A DNA stretch of 57,829 nucleotides from Gnetum montanum (GCA_015680685.1 MNCI01004114.1:6615-64443), one strand, 5' to 3'; shown: positions 22,315 through 33,304, numbered from the stretch's first letter. A program made the numbers and translations. Notes: generated by a model not told the origin, from the sequence alone.

Positions 22315-22880
22315 TTAGCATTTGTAATGAACAACAGGTTTCTGAACAAAGCAGCGACAATAATAGTAGAGGAGGATAAGTAGGAAAAGGTGGATGGGTG
22401 GAACCTGTGCAGCGTGGAGCAGGTGGAAGAACTAAAAATAGTGCTAAGAATCGTGACAATCTGGGAAGGAAGCATAATGTTGGTGGTCACCACGGCCCAA
22501 CTCAGCACCTTCTCTGTGCCTCAGGCAAACAACATTGATAGACAGCTTGGCAAAAGCAGCTTCGCCATTCTGGCAGGATCCTTCGAAATATTTTCCATGT
22601 TATCATTCACATTCTTCTTACCCATCTACGATAAGTTGCTCGTACCCTACACTAGAAAACTAACAAAGCACAACAATGGCATAACTCAGTTACAGAGAAT
22701 ACGAATAGGACAAGTCCTGGCCATAATGCCCATGGTTTCTACAACATTGGTGGAGTCCAAACGCAAGCATTTGTGGATTATTACTGCATAACAGGATCAA
22801 TGCTTAGTTACCTATGTCTGCCATGTGGTTGCTTCCATAGTACTGCATCGTGGGTCTGGGCGAGGCCTTCACTAGCATTG
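22315..22880 (+). pseudogene. NPF (NRT1/PTR) transporter pseudogene, 5' part
   Basis: The frame from 22315 matches the C-terminal half of plant NPF nitrate/peptide transporters, which are proton-coupled carriers with 12 membrane helices. Visible blocks are RFLNKA, LCSVEQVEELK, the QANNIDRQLG segment, AGSFEIFSMLSF, YDKLLVPYTRKLT, GITQLQRIRIG, LVESKRKH, then after a frameshift LPMSAMWLLP and IVGLGEAFTSIG. These are typical family motifs in order. It carries a TAG at 22381, further stops near 22810 and 22840, and a frameshift after 22770. It stops at the target-site duplication of the hAT element and resumes in frame at 29041. Only about the last third of a usual 550-600 residue protein is visible. 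Confidence 0.85.
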
Positions 22881-22888
22881 GTTATAAC
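22881..22888. repeat. 8-bp target-site duplication, left copy
   Basis: GTTATAAC, repeated exactly at 29033-29040. It fits the 8-bp hAT duplication pattern nTnnnnAn. With one copy and the insert removed, the NPF frame reads IGYNELLYSQFP across the site without a shift. Confidence 0.85.
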
Positions 22889-23131
22889 CTATGTGCCGGA
22901 GATTTGCGATTCCCAATAAAATCTCACGAATCATTCGTGGTGGATTCGAGCATGCGTACAGAAGCGTGTAAAATCCGCATTGGGTACGTAAATTATAATT
23001 TTTTGTCCAATTTTCAACTCTCAACTAAAACATTCATTGTTGATTAAAATATTAGCTATTTTTACTACAAATCGCGTCCAATCTAACCTGTTTCCTGCAA
23101 ATTGCATCCGGGTCCAATACCTTTTATTTAC

Positions 23132-23190
23132 AGACGCTCCTCCTATTCTGCCTTTTATTGACAGACGCTCCTCCTATTCCGCCATTGATA
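23132..23190 (+). repeat. Short direct duplication
   Basis: ACAGACGCTCCTCCTATTC occurs twice, about 30 bp apart, inside the hAT 5' region. Confidence 0.6.
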
Positions 23191-25861
23191 GGGATTTGGA
23201 TGCTTCCGCAGACTCTCCAAACGCTTTATTTCTCTTTCAACTCTAAAATTCTTTGCTTCATCTTCACTTTTTTATCTGCAGGCAGTGACGAAGAAGGCAA
23301 TGAGCATTTCTCCTGATGAAGGGAGTCTCGTCTGCCCAGTCTGATTTGGGTGACTGGGTAGGAGACTTGCCTTATTAGATTTGAAATTACATCTATCATT
23401 CTATACTTTTTATTTTTTTTATTCATCATCATCTTTCCTGGGAAAATTGATCGTTTCCTTCCAGCCGAATCTGGACGGAGTATCTACTCGCAGTGGATTT
23501 TAGTGGATTTTCGTATCAATTGAGTTGCCTATTTTGCTTAGATTTACCTCCTTGATAATCTTTACTTTTCGTTTTAGTTTATTAAGATGATTTTAGAAAA
23601 AAGATTTTTATTTAGTGGATTGGTTTTGTATGTTTATTCATGGGCCATGGCCATCTCATGTTGCGTCTCTAGTTTCATATAATGGCCGTGATTTCGGCTA
23701 GTCATAAATGCACAACCTGTAAGGGAAGGGAATCAGTTGGTTACAAAATTGCTGTTAGGCCTCTCTTCCTCTGCAAGTGCAAACAAAATAGTCGAAGCAT
23801 ACACTTGTTCAAAGTTCAAACAAAATTTCAGCACCATATCCTTCCCAAATCTTTATGGAGTGAAACATGCAAGAGGCATGAACTCAACCCACAACAACAA
23901 ATTTGAAAACTCCAAAGATCCGCCTCTAAATTTCCTGCTATTCCAACTCTATAAAGCGAGCCCATAAGCCCAAAACGTGTCGTGAACTTGCCGATAGCAT
24001 TACTAACAGCAAAAGTAGATAGAGCTCTGTGAAAATGGTCGTGGGGAAGGGATTCCTAATGTTAAAATCTGATAAACTTTATTGGCTTATATGCTTGGTA
24101 TTAGTTTTCTACTTTTATTCTATTTGCAGCCATGTCTATCTTTGAGCAAAATCGTATTTACGTGGACGACATAAATTTCAAATGCCATGAACGCTGCCAT
24201 TTTCTGCTTTCCGTATCAAGCGTGTCTCAACATTTAGTGTGGGTCAGGAAGATCATACAATCTTTTCTTTACGATGCATTTAATGTCTGCATTATGCTAA
24301 AAATTTCAAATTGTTTCAACTTTCAAGTATAACGAGATTTTTATTGTTTTGCTTGAACCATTGGCCTTAGTTTCCTTTGGTGTATGCACATGACTTTGAT
24401 GTGTTATGCTAATTTTTTGATGTGCAATGTGATGCTGTGAAATATTTACGTAAAAACTACACAAAATTGCAAGTCATGCACAAGGGTAAATTTGTAAAAA
24501 TGCCAGAAAAAAAAATAGTTCAGATATGTTTGTCTAGTTGCATAGCAGATTCTTCGATTTCTACTTCCATTGTTTTTCTAGTTACGTAGCATATTCTTCA
24601 ATTTCTACTTCCATTTACTGCAAAATAAATGCATGACACTGATTCCGCCACTTCAAACTTTTTTGTTTGGTAACTATGATTCCTCAACACAACTGCATAA
24701 TTTCTGCATAGAGCCTTCACATGGTTGTGCCGTGAGTGCATACCATTATTCTCCTCATTATGGATGTAAATAAAAATATTTTTATATTATTTAAAGCTAT
24801 GTTTTTTAAGTCTCATGCTTGTATGCCAACTATCAAGCACACTGATATGGTTAGAAGTTAGAACCAATGATCATCGAATATACAGCATTTGCAGCCTTAC
24901 ATTAAGGAGCTAGTAAAGAAGTTTTTATGCTCTTTCATCTCAATCCCGAGATGTCTCTCATCAATTAGTTCTTATTTGGCAAGTACTGGCAACCTTGACA
25001 TCAAAAAAAAAAAATTTGATTTCATTTTGGACGGACGTCCACGCATTGCATATTCATCTCGTTATGAAGTTAAAACGCAACGCTATCAAAAGGTTTTAGG
25101 AGTCAAGATTCGATTTCAGTGTGATTGGCAAAAGCAGGTCCACAATGCTTATATATAGTGTTATGAAGTTAAATTAACAGTATTAAGCACCTTTTATTAT
25201 TACAACCCTTACTTACAACGCAACTTCTTGAATGTTAATTATAATTTTTAGCTCTTTGCTCTTACAAAGATTTTATTGCTTTTCTATGAAAATGTAGCAA
25301 TATTTTATGTGGTTGGACTTGATTATCAGGGGTGAGCCTTACACCCTACCTAAACCACTCATCCAAATTATAATAAACCTGTTGTTTATCCTGTGAAGTT
25401 ATTTTCTTCCCTTTCTGATTTAATGCATGTTGCAACCTATTGTTTATCCTGTGAAGTTATTTTCTTTTCTTCCTTTCTGATTTAATGCATGCTGCAACCT
25501 ATTGTTTATCCTCCTACAATAGGTTGGAAGTACATTTGTTTATGATTTATAGTTTTTTTTTTTTAATTTCTTATTCAAATTTCATCTTGTTATTTTTAAA
25601 TTTATCACTATTTTGTATTTTTAATATTTTTCCCTGACTCTATTATTGTTTGTTTTTGAATGACATTTTAATGTTAAAGCTTTTAAGACATTTTTCTAAA
25701 AGCTCTTTGCTAGCAGAAAAAGAAAAAATAAATAGTAATTTGGGTAATTGGTAAGTATATTTATTTGTAATTTTTTTAAAAATTCATTTTAACTTTTGTG
25801 AAGAGTAGCAGTAATATCTCATTTTCTAATTTTTATCATTAATATTTACAGAGTCATAAAG
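23191..25861 (+). other. hAT 5' non-coding region
   Basis: AT-rich, with no recognised coding. Frames at 23682-23967 and 24889-25158 resemble no family I know. A tandem duplication of about 65 bp lies at 25380-25510. A splice-acceptor-like TATTTACAG at about 25851 sits just before the transposase ATG, so part of this may be an intron in the 5' leader. Confidence 0.45.
25380..25510 (+). repeat. Two-copy tandem duplication
   Basis: The segment CCTGTGAAGTTATTTTCTT...CTGATTTAATGCATG...GCAACCTATTGTTTATC is repeated head to tail with small indels. Confidence 0.7.
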
Positions 25862-28627
25862 ATGAGCTTTATTCAAGAGATAGATAGTAATGAAAATGAA
25901 ATAGATAGTACTTTATTGGAGGAAAATGCATGGCAGGAAGAAAATGTCTTAGATTGTAATGTGGAAATTTTGAAACCATTTGCAAAAGGTAGATTTATTT
26001 TGAAATCTCCATTAAAACAATTCGTAACACAATTAGACACTTATAGGAGTGGAGGAGGTGGAAGCAAAAGATGGAAGTGTCATGTATGTAGCCATGAATT
26101 CACTGTAAGTGGTACAAGAATACATTATCATTTTTTTCAGACATTAGAAAATAAAACAGGAACAGATGTTATTGCATGTAAATTTCCATATCCTGATATT
26201 CAAAAAGCTATGTATGACTACTTTCAAGCAAAAACTATGATAAAGAGCATTACTGTAAGTGTTCGAACAGAGGAAAGTAAGAACAAGACAAAGGATGTTG
26301 TACAACCAGCAAAAAGAAAAGTGCTTAAACAAACAGAAATAAGTTTTCAAGTTGAAAAAAAAATAAAAGCTGATGTCAGTATTGCAAAAATGTTCTGTGC
26401 AAATGGATTACCATTTAAACTTGCACGTACTCCTTCATTCAAAGAGGCAATTCATTGTGCCATTGAAGCAAGTAATATTTTTAAATTTTAAATTATCATT
26501 TTTTATTTAAAATTATTAGTAAAACTAATATTTTTATATGGCAGGTCCATCTTATATCCCTCCAACTGAAGATAAAATTCGAAATGATCTTCTTGATGAG
26601 AGGTATGAACTTGGCATGAAAAAGTTGGAGGAATGGAAGCAATTTTGGCAGCAAAGTGGTTGTTCTATTATAATGGATGGATGGACTGATATTTGTCAAT
26701 GTCCATTAATTAATATTATAATTAGTCGTCAATTTGGACCATTTTTTCTTAATGCTACAGATTGCTCCAATCATATAAAATATGCTAATTTTCAAGCCAA
26801 ATTATTAGAGACAGCAATTGCAACTATTGGTTCAAGCAACATTATTCAAATTATAACAGATTTAGCTCCTGTTTGTAGACGTGCAGGAAAAATGATAGAA
26901 ATGATTCATCCAAATATATTTTGGACTCCTTGTTGTGTTCATTCTCTAAATAATACACTTCGTGATATTGGTAAAATTGATTGGGTGAAAAAGCTTATTA
27001 TAGATGCAAGAGATATACAAATTTTCATTTGCAATCATCATTATTCAAATTCCTTGTTCAGGGAATGTAGCAAAAATAAGACTTTCAAAAAGCCTATAGA
27101 AACAAGGTAATAGAATACAAAAATCTATATTGTGTGTTTTTTAGAAATTTGATTTATTAATGCTAAACTAATTATAAATTTTGTAAAACAGGTATGCTTC
27201 ATATTTCATAATGTTGGAGAGAATGCAAGAGATACAAGAATCATTACAAACAATGGTTATAACCAGTAAATGGAAGAACTGGGACGAAGCCAACACAACT
27301 ATGGGAAAGAGTGTTAGAGAAAAGATTTTATCAGATGAGTGGTGGAAACAAATGAAGTAAGAAATAATTTATTTGAAATATAATTTTTTATTTTTTATTA
27401 TTTGTATCTTTATATCTTATTAAAAATAAGTATTTGTTATATTGTAGGAGGATTGTTAGCATGCTGCAACCTATTGTTGATTTCATCCGTTATGCTGATA
27501 CAGATACACCTGCATTAGGAGAAATTTATGTAGTTTATGAAAATATGTTAACAGAAATTAAAAAAAGGGTTATAGAAATGGATAGCTCTCTTGGTTTTTA
27601 TAATGCTTAGTTACTTCCATTGATTCTAAAAATATGGAATGCTACAAATACCCCATTGCATATGGCTGCATATGCATTAAATATTAAGTGGTATTCTTCA
27701 AAACATAGAGATAAAAATCCAACAAGGCCTTGTGATGATTTTGATGTAAGAACAGGTTTTTTAGAATATGTTAAACGATTATATTCACCTTGTGAGGCTA
27801 GCTTAATTAGAAAGGAATGGCTTCAATTTACTAAAGGACATACAAAAGCATTTAAATGTGAAGATGCTATACTTGATATGGATGGAATAGCTCAAGAAGA
27901 TCCAGCTGGATGGTGGAGTTTGCATGGTGGAGATACTCCTAGACTTCAAACTTTAGCAGTGAAGCTTCTTTCTCAGGTAATATGATCAGTTTTTTTTTAA
28001 ACATATAACAAATATTAATACGTATTAATTTTCTTAATTAATTTATGAAATGTGATGTTTGAAAACTTGAAATAGTGATGTTTTATATATCATGCATTCT
28101 CTAAACACCATGATTAATAGGCTATTAGGTCTTAAGCTTCAAATGAGTTTGTTTATTGATGAAGTTTTGAATAATTTATAAAATGAATTTTTTAACAATG
28201 CAAAAATTTATTCTTGTTTTTATCATTTATGTAGGTTGCATCTTCTTCTGCTGCTGAAAGAAATTGGTCAACATATTCTTTCATTCATCGGATCAAAAGA
28301 AATAGTCTAACTCCAAAAAGAGCTGAAAAATTAGTATCTGTTCATAGCATGATTAGATTGGAAGAAAGAAAGGAAATAAAATATAGGCAATCACCTACTC
28401 TTCGTTGGGATGTTAATCCAGAAGATGATGATGTTCCAATAGTTGATGATAGAGAAAGTTATTCTACTGACTTAGTTAATGTTCCTGGAGCAATGAATCT
28501 TAATATTGATGATTCAATCCTTGATGAAGATGATTACCATGCAAATGATATTAATGACATAGAACAAAATGAAGCAGGTTTTACAGATTTACTCTTTAGA
28601 GTAGAGCAAGGAGAAAATATAGGCTAA
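25862..28627 (+). pseudogene. hAT transposase, five exons, one in-frame stop
   Basis: Exons inferred from GT..AG borders and continuous frame: 25862-26471, 26545-27106, 27192-27356, 27448-27976, 28235-28627, giving 752 residues. A BED-type zinc finger is seen at about residues 70-95 (WKCHVCSHEF...H...H). A DUF659-type segment follows (SYIPPTEDKIRNDLLDERYE, IIMDGWTD with a likely catalytic Asp, IITDLAPVCRRAGKMIE with a second Asp, FWTPCCVHSLN). The C-terminal hAT dimerisation region includes WWSLHGGDTPRLQTLAVKLL and SSAAERNWSTYSFIHRIKRN. The tail is acidic. The only lesion found is TAG at codon 500 (27608). Transposase cuts and rejoins the element. Close to functional, so fairly young. Confidence 0.9.
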
Positions 28628-29032
28628 AATTAGAATTTGAACAATGTGACAATTTCTAAGCTTTGGCAAGAAACTCTTTTGTGATTTAAAAAGAGATAAT
28701 TTTGTAACATTATCATATATATATATATATGATAATGCTAAAATATTTTATAATACACATGAGACTCAATACTTAATGTTTCATTGCAATCTTTTATGCA
28801 ATTTTTAAGCATTAACAATATTTTGAATTTACATTGTACTTGTTTTATATTCTTTTTTATATGATATATGAGATTTAATTTTTTAAAAAAGTTAATATAT
28901 TTAAATTTTCTCTATCACGTCCTCGACTACGAACCCATACCCACTTTTTTTTGAGGCACACGTACCCAACACATTCAGAATCATGAATCCTCGATTCCTC
29001 GCTTCCACGAATCGAATGCTTTTGATGCATAG
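28628..29032 (+). other. hAT 3' region
   Basis: AT-rich sequence with a self-complementary TA run (28710-28732, flanked by TTATCA/TGATAA). The terminal part 28905-29032 shows inverted similarity to 22889-22990. Confidence 0.55.
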
Positions 29033-29040
29033 GTTATAAC
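29033..29040. repeat. 8-bp target-site duplication, right copy
   Basis: GTTATAAC, identical to 22881-22888. Confidence 0.85.
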
Positions 29041-29135
29041 GAGTTGCTGTACAGTCAATTCCCCCACAACATGTGCACCGTTGCAAGTGCCCTCTTCTAT
29101 CTCAACAGCGGCATTGGCAACTTCCTCAGCAGTTT
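29041..29135 (+). pseudogene. NPF (NRT1/PTR) transporter pseudogene, 3' part
   Basis: Continues the transporter frame after the hAT insertion: ELLYSQFPHNM, CTVASALFYLN, SGIGNFLSSFL. This matches the NPF segment that normally follows GEAF--IG (the F/L-Y-QxP--M and G-YLSS motifs). After about 29135 the expected NPF continuation is missing and sequence resembling an mTERF protein begins in another frame. Confidence 0.8.
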
Positions 29136-29650
29136 CTTGCCCCTTTGCTTCTGCAACGTCTGCATATCGTTACAGCATTCTTTTGCACCTCCTCATCTTT
29201 CTCCACTCTACAAAACCCTAATAGTTCGAACGCCAATGGGCCAACGTCCTTGCAAGAGCTTTTGAAGAGAACATTAGGCATGTCCGATGCTGAATTCTGG
29301 ATTCTTCACAGAAGAGATGCCTACATCTTGAAATCAGGCTCTGCCATGAGAGCCGAAGCTACGATCTAGCTGCTGAAGAGCTTCAGCATCAGCGATTCGT
29401 AGCTCAGAATGCTGTGCATAAGAAGCCCAAGATTCCTCGTGTGCAAAACCCAGGAAAACATGCGGCCCAAGTTGGAAGCGCTCCAATCTCTGAAATTCAC
29501 AGGAGAAGCCCTGAACCACGTCCTCTGGAAAGGACGAAGAATCATCTTCGTAGCAAATCTGCCAGACCATATACGCCGCCTGGACGCCACCGTCGGAGCC
29601 TCCTGCAATCTGGGAAAACTCATATCGCGATGGCCCAATATCCATAGATT
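29136..29650 (+). pseudogene. mTERF-like organelle protein pseudogene
   Basis: One frame (register of 29073) reads a Ser/Phe-rich leader, then SLQELLKRTLGMSDAEFWIL, LLKSFSISDS, IRSPRFLVCKTQENMRPKLE and ALQSLKFTGEALNHVLWKG. The alternation of a short FS-type helix, RxPRFL and LRPKLEALxSLxFTG is typical of plant mTERF repeats, nucleic-acid-binding helices of chloroplast or mitochondrial proteins. Stops occur at 29367 (TAG) and 29400 (TAG). Only two or three of the usual repeats are present. It abuts the NPF remnant with no spacer. Confidence 0.65.
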
Positions 29651-30079
29651 TAAACATAAAAAAATAAAAAAAAGGTCACCATCAACTTGTTGTCATGACA
29701 CACGCAACGCCACCACCAACTTCAAGAAAATTTAAAGTACACCTTATGCAACTCAAACTTCCTGCTCTGCAGGCGCTGCCCGATTTTTGCAAGATTTAGC
29801 TTGGGTCTGGACCCTCCGCTGCGAGAATATTCGGAATGCCCAACTTTAAGGCTGCCATCGCCATGAACGTTTCTGCAAATGCAAAAAAGAATCGCCACCC
29901 AGCCTTCTGACCCTCTACTTCCTCCTCCTTGCTTGCGAACAATCCTCGCACAGTCCCTTGCGTCATTTTTCATTCCAGTTTGCTACTCATGTTGTTCAAT
30001 GCTTCTGCGTTTCTGTTCGCTGCTCTGCACTCGGATTTAAGGGCAACGTTGTGCATCTGCCTGTGTCGGCCTCTCCCAT
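29651..30079. other. Non-coding stretch, nothing recognised
   Basis: An A-rich patch at 29655-29675 is followed by sequence without recognisable coding or repeats. Confidence 0.4.
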
Positions 30080-30145
30080 GCACATCTCGTGAACTTTGTA
30101 CACCACTGTGCATCTCGTGACCTTTGTACACCACTGTGCAACACC
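30080..30145 (+). repeat. 30-bp direct duplication
   Basis: CATCTCGTGAACTTTGTACA...CCACTGTG is followed at once by CATCTCGTGACCTTTGTACA...CCACTGTG, two units with a one-base difference in the quoted part. Confidence 0.7.
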
Positions 30146-30360
30146 GTGGTATGGCTGCCACATCATCTCCAGATGATCGTGATTCTTGTCGGAGATATTT
30201 ACATCCCTCTCAAGCTGATGGCCATGGCATATTCGCATTGTAGACTATGCAACATCGTGACATGGTTGCTGAAGAGGCTAGGCCGTGGCTTTGACAGATC
30301 TGTTGGTCGTGGTTACAGCAGAGGTCATGGTTCTAACACGGCTTTCAGCCGCAACGTTAT

Positions 30361-30650
30361 ACACAAAGTTGCATTACCGAAATGGCCTGTTTGGAATTTT
30401 ATTACACGTCAGTGTTATGCACAAAGTTGCGTTACCGAAATGGCTTGTCTGGAATTTTATTACACATCAACATTGTGCACAAAGTTGCGTTACTGAAATG
30501 GCCTATCTGGAATTTTAGTTACATGTCAGCGTTATTCACAAAGTTGCGTTACTGAAATAGCCTGTCTGGAATTTTAGTTACACGTCATCGTTGTGCACAA
30601 ACTTGCGTTACCGAAATGGCCCATGGGAAAGTCAACGTTAGTCAACATTA
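30361..30650 (+). repeat. 59-bp minisatellite, about five copies
   Basis: CACAAAGTTGC recurs at about 30361, 30419, 30478, 30537 and 30596. Each is followed by GTTACCGAAATGGCCTGTCT...GGAATTTTA-TTACA, so the period is about 59 bp. The last copy is truncated after GAAATGGCCCATGGG. Shortened pieces (AAAATTAGCGTTAC) trail to about 30690. Confidence 0.8.
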
Positions 30651-30699
30651 CGTACAAAAAATTAGCGTTACATACAAAAAATTAGCGTTACCGAATTAT

Positions 30700-31259
30700 G
30701 ATCGGTAATGGCCTATCGCCCAAAAAATTAAGGTATGCTAATATATTTGATAACAAGTTTATCATCTTAACATTGAAGCTAAGCATAAAAGTCAGTCAAT
30801 ACATTCAAGGCATTTTCAAAATTATAAACTTGCTTTTTAACAAAATGTAACATTTTTTAAAAAAGAATGACCATTAATTACTTTATGAATGGAAAGATGC
30901 ATTGCTCCTTATTTTGCTTCAGAGGTAGAAAACCCACCAATTTCAAATATAGCAAACTCATAAACCTCTGTAACAATGACACACATCTCTTTGAAATAAC
31001 TTAACCTAAGAACATCAATTGCAAATAATAATAAGAAATCGTTGTCACTAACAAACAATAGTGGTAGCATTAATGGGAATGTTGTTTGTTCAACTAATAT
31101 AGTAAATACAACATTGATAAAACAACCTGAAAAAGCATGCAATGTATTTGGAAAATTTAGTTTTAGAAAATATAGTAAATAATAGACTACAAAATGTATA
31201 AAATTATTGACATTTAAATAACATAAAAGAAATAGTACATAAAAAATTAAGATAATCGT
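30700..31259. other. AT-rich intergenic, nothing recognised
   Basis: No gene or repeat recognised. The long minus-strand open frame at 30909-31301 is hydrophobic because of low-complexity T-rich codons and lacks family motifs. Confidence 0.35.
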
Positions 31260-31770
31260 TTCAATAAGACTGTGATGGCAACGAGGGTAGAGAAAATACA
31301 AATGTGTTTGTGATGGAGATATTTAGTGATAACAATGGTGGCTACTATTGCGATAACTAAGATAAGAATAACATGAGGTACATGGTAGCAATGATGGCTA
31401 CGATAAAATAGGGTAGTAGTAGAGGAAGGCAATGATAGTAATAACACTAGCCAATGGAAGGTAGGCAATGGTTATGGTGATTGTAGTGATAGTTGATATA
31501 GGAACAATGCAAGGTATATGACATTGATGACGGTAGTAGTAGTGGCTATGATGAAGGTAGCTCGTAGTAGAGGAAGGTATTAATAGTGATGAAGGTAGGA
31601 AGCAGTAGTAATAGCATGTAAAATAGGAATAATACAAGGTATGTGGTAGTAATGGTGGCTATGGTAAAAGTAGACTACAATAAAGGTACGTAGTGGCAGT
31701 ACTGGTGGCAATAATGAAGGTAACCAGTGGTAGCTACAAAAATAGTGGGAAAGCAAATACAACAAAGGTA
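31260..31770 (+). repeat. Degenerate GTAGTAGTGGCTATG-type simple repeat
   Basis: Irregular runs of GGTAGTAGTAGTGG, GGCTATGATGAAGG and TAGTAATGGTGG without a fixed period, on a purine-rich strand. This creates spurious serine/histidine/tyrosine-rich frames on the minus strand. Confidence 0.6.
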
Positions 31771-32033
31771 GTACAAGATAAAGTTGTAGTTCTAAAATGT
31801 GGTTACTAAATTTTTTTGATTTTTTGGGGATCTTTGATAATAACACCTTCCAAAGTACAATATGCTTGAATAGTTATTGCATTTTTAATTATTTTTTCAA
31901 AGTTTCTATTACACTATGCTTGCAACATGACTCCAAGGTAGTATTAGATGCTAGTACTAGGTTTTGAGCCTAGTACTTCCAAAGTACAAATCATTTGAGC
32001 TAACTAGCTAAGCTACTAATTATACTACAATAG

Positions 32034-32182
32034 TTGGAACCCAAAATAAGAGAAACATAGGTATAGACCAAAATATATAGTTTAATTAGAACTTTATATA
32101 ATTTAGCATTGCCCACCAAAATCAAACCCCTAACCTAGAGCTTCCAAATCAAGTGTTTTCCTGCTAGGTTAACACCTCATTG
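32034..32182 (-). repeat. SINE-like repeat, copy 4
   Basis: Reverse complement of the tRNA-derived repeat: the + strand starts GTTGGAACCC and ends TAGGTTAACACCTCATTG. Copy 5 lies 37 bp downstream in the opposite orientation, so the two form an inverted pair. Confidence 0.6.
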
Positions 32183-32218
32183 CTATACTCCAATAATTAC
32201 AATGTTGTGCATTGAAAT

Positions 32219-32366
32219 CATGGGGTGTTAACCTAGTGATAAGACTCTTGATTTGAAAGCTCTAATTTATGGATTCATTTTAGGTGAATAATGCTCAATT
32301 ACAAAGTTCTAGTTAGACTATATATCTTAGGATGTACTTATGTTTTCATTATTTCAAGTTTCAACA
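32219..32366 (+). repeat. SINE-like repeat, copy 5
   Basis: ATGGGGTGTTAACCTAGTGA...AAGACTCTTGATTTGAA, then the shared 3' body ending CAAGTTTCAACA. The B-box region is decayed. Confidence 0.55.
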
Positions 32367-32851
32367 TCTCCCTATGTTGTGCATGGCTATGAATCTATGA
32401 GATAACTTATTGTTTCCTATGTTTACTTTCTTTTATTTATATGTTATATAATGAATTTAACTAGGCTTTAAATTTCTTTTTAATATAGTAAATAAGTAAA
32501 TAACTTGAGTTAACTTTACCAATGTCAGTCGTAAGCTCGGATATGAAAGGAGAAGGGCTAGCATCATGTTGGGAGTTTGTTATAAAACCTTGTCAAATCT
32601 CATAGATAAGTTCTTTTTCAAATTTTATAGATGTTAGGGCATTCCCTAGAGGAAATGTGCAGTAGTCATAGGGCTGGTGTTTGTGCAAAATTAGCAAGGG
32701 CTTGAGGACCAAAAACTTAGAAGGGGAGGGAAGGATAAACAAGTTCCTCAATTCGCAAGCAACACCCATTACACAAAACACAAGAATTACATGGTTCCCC
32801 AACTTGGGTAGTCTACTCTTAGAGGGTAGATTCCTTGCATACCTCTAGACT
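32367..32851. other. Intergenic, nothing recognised
   Basis: No coding or repeat recognised between the SINE pair and the 105-bp repeat ORF. Confidence 0.35.
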
Positions 32852-33304
32852 ATGATTCTTCCAAAATGTGGTTTAGAGGACACCACAAGCTTTACAAGGT
32901 TTGAGTTCCGCTACGGAGAGTTTTGTCATTACGAAATCTCTCAAACTTGCAAGGTCCCAAAAGACTCAAAATGTGGTTTGAAGGGCATCGCACCCTGTAC
33001 AAGCTTTGAGCTCTACTCTGGAGTGTTTCATTGCTATGAAACCACTCAACCCCACAAGATCCCAACAAGCCCAAAATGTGGTTTCAAGAATCTCACAACC
33101 TTTGCAAAATTGAGCCCCACTTTGGAGTGTTTTGACATTGCAAAACTACTTAAACCCATAGGAGCACAACAAGCTCAATACAGATGCCTTCTTGTAAGAA
33201 GCACATCAACCCCTCAGGGTAGCAAGAAACGAAAAAGAATTACAAGGAGAGAGTGTAACTCAATTTACAAATTCCTTGTCATACCTCAATATACGATATC
33301 GTAG
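32852..33304 (+). CDS. Unknown ORF with three 35-residue tandem repeats
   Basis: A 150-codon open frame, ATG to TAG. Its first two thirds are three tandem repeats of 105 bp, so each unit is 35 residues and keeps the frame. Units start PKCGLEDTTSFTRFEF, SKCGLKGIAPCTSFEL and PKCGFKNLTTFAKLSP. The shared pattern is KCG(L/F)...(S/T)F...F...E...Y(E)...K.P. The C-terminus is basic. No family recognised, no signal peptide evident. The frame may be open only because the repeat period is a multiple of three. It runs into the edge of the old LTR at about 33277. Confidence 0.35.
   Translation: MILPKCGLEDTTSFTRFEFRYGEFCHYEISQTCKVPKDSKCGLKGIAPCTSFELYSGVFHCYETTQPHKIPTSPKCGFKNLTTFAKLSPTLECFDIAKLLKPIGAQQAQYRCLLVRSTSTPQGSKKRKRITRRECNSIYKFLVIPQYTIS
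32861..33172 (+). repeat. 105-bp tandem repeat, three copies
   Basis: (C/T)CAAAATGTGGTTT starts at 32861, 32966 and 33071, an exact 105-bp period. The third copy is the most diverged. Confidence 0.85.

Larger units (their letters stand above)
22889..29032 (+). mobile_element. hAT superfamily DNA transposon, 6.1 kb
   Basis: A five-exon hAT transposase gene lies within a 6144-bp segment flanked by GTTATAAC direct repeats. The ends start CTATG and end CATAG. Inside them imperfect inverted similarity continues (ATTCGTGG, and TTGGGTACGT at about 22979 against its complement at 28961-28970), so the terminal inverted repeats are short and degenerate, with shared subterminal motifs. The insertion splits an NPF transporter exon. 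The 3 kb upstream of the transposase ATG holds no recognised gene. Confidence 0.85.

Noticed and set aside
25327-25345. CAGGGGTGAG as the hAT left end
   Set aside because: It looks like a classic hAT terminus, but no matching inverse end lies downstream, while the 22881 and 29033 duplications plus the restored NPF frame place the ends elsewhere.
31247-31846. Minus-strand frames rich in Tyr, His and Ser
   Set aside because: They come from the GTAGTAGTGGCTATG simple repeat read in reverse.
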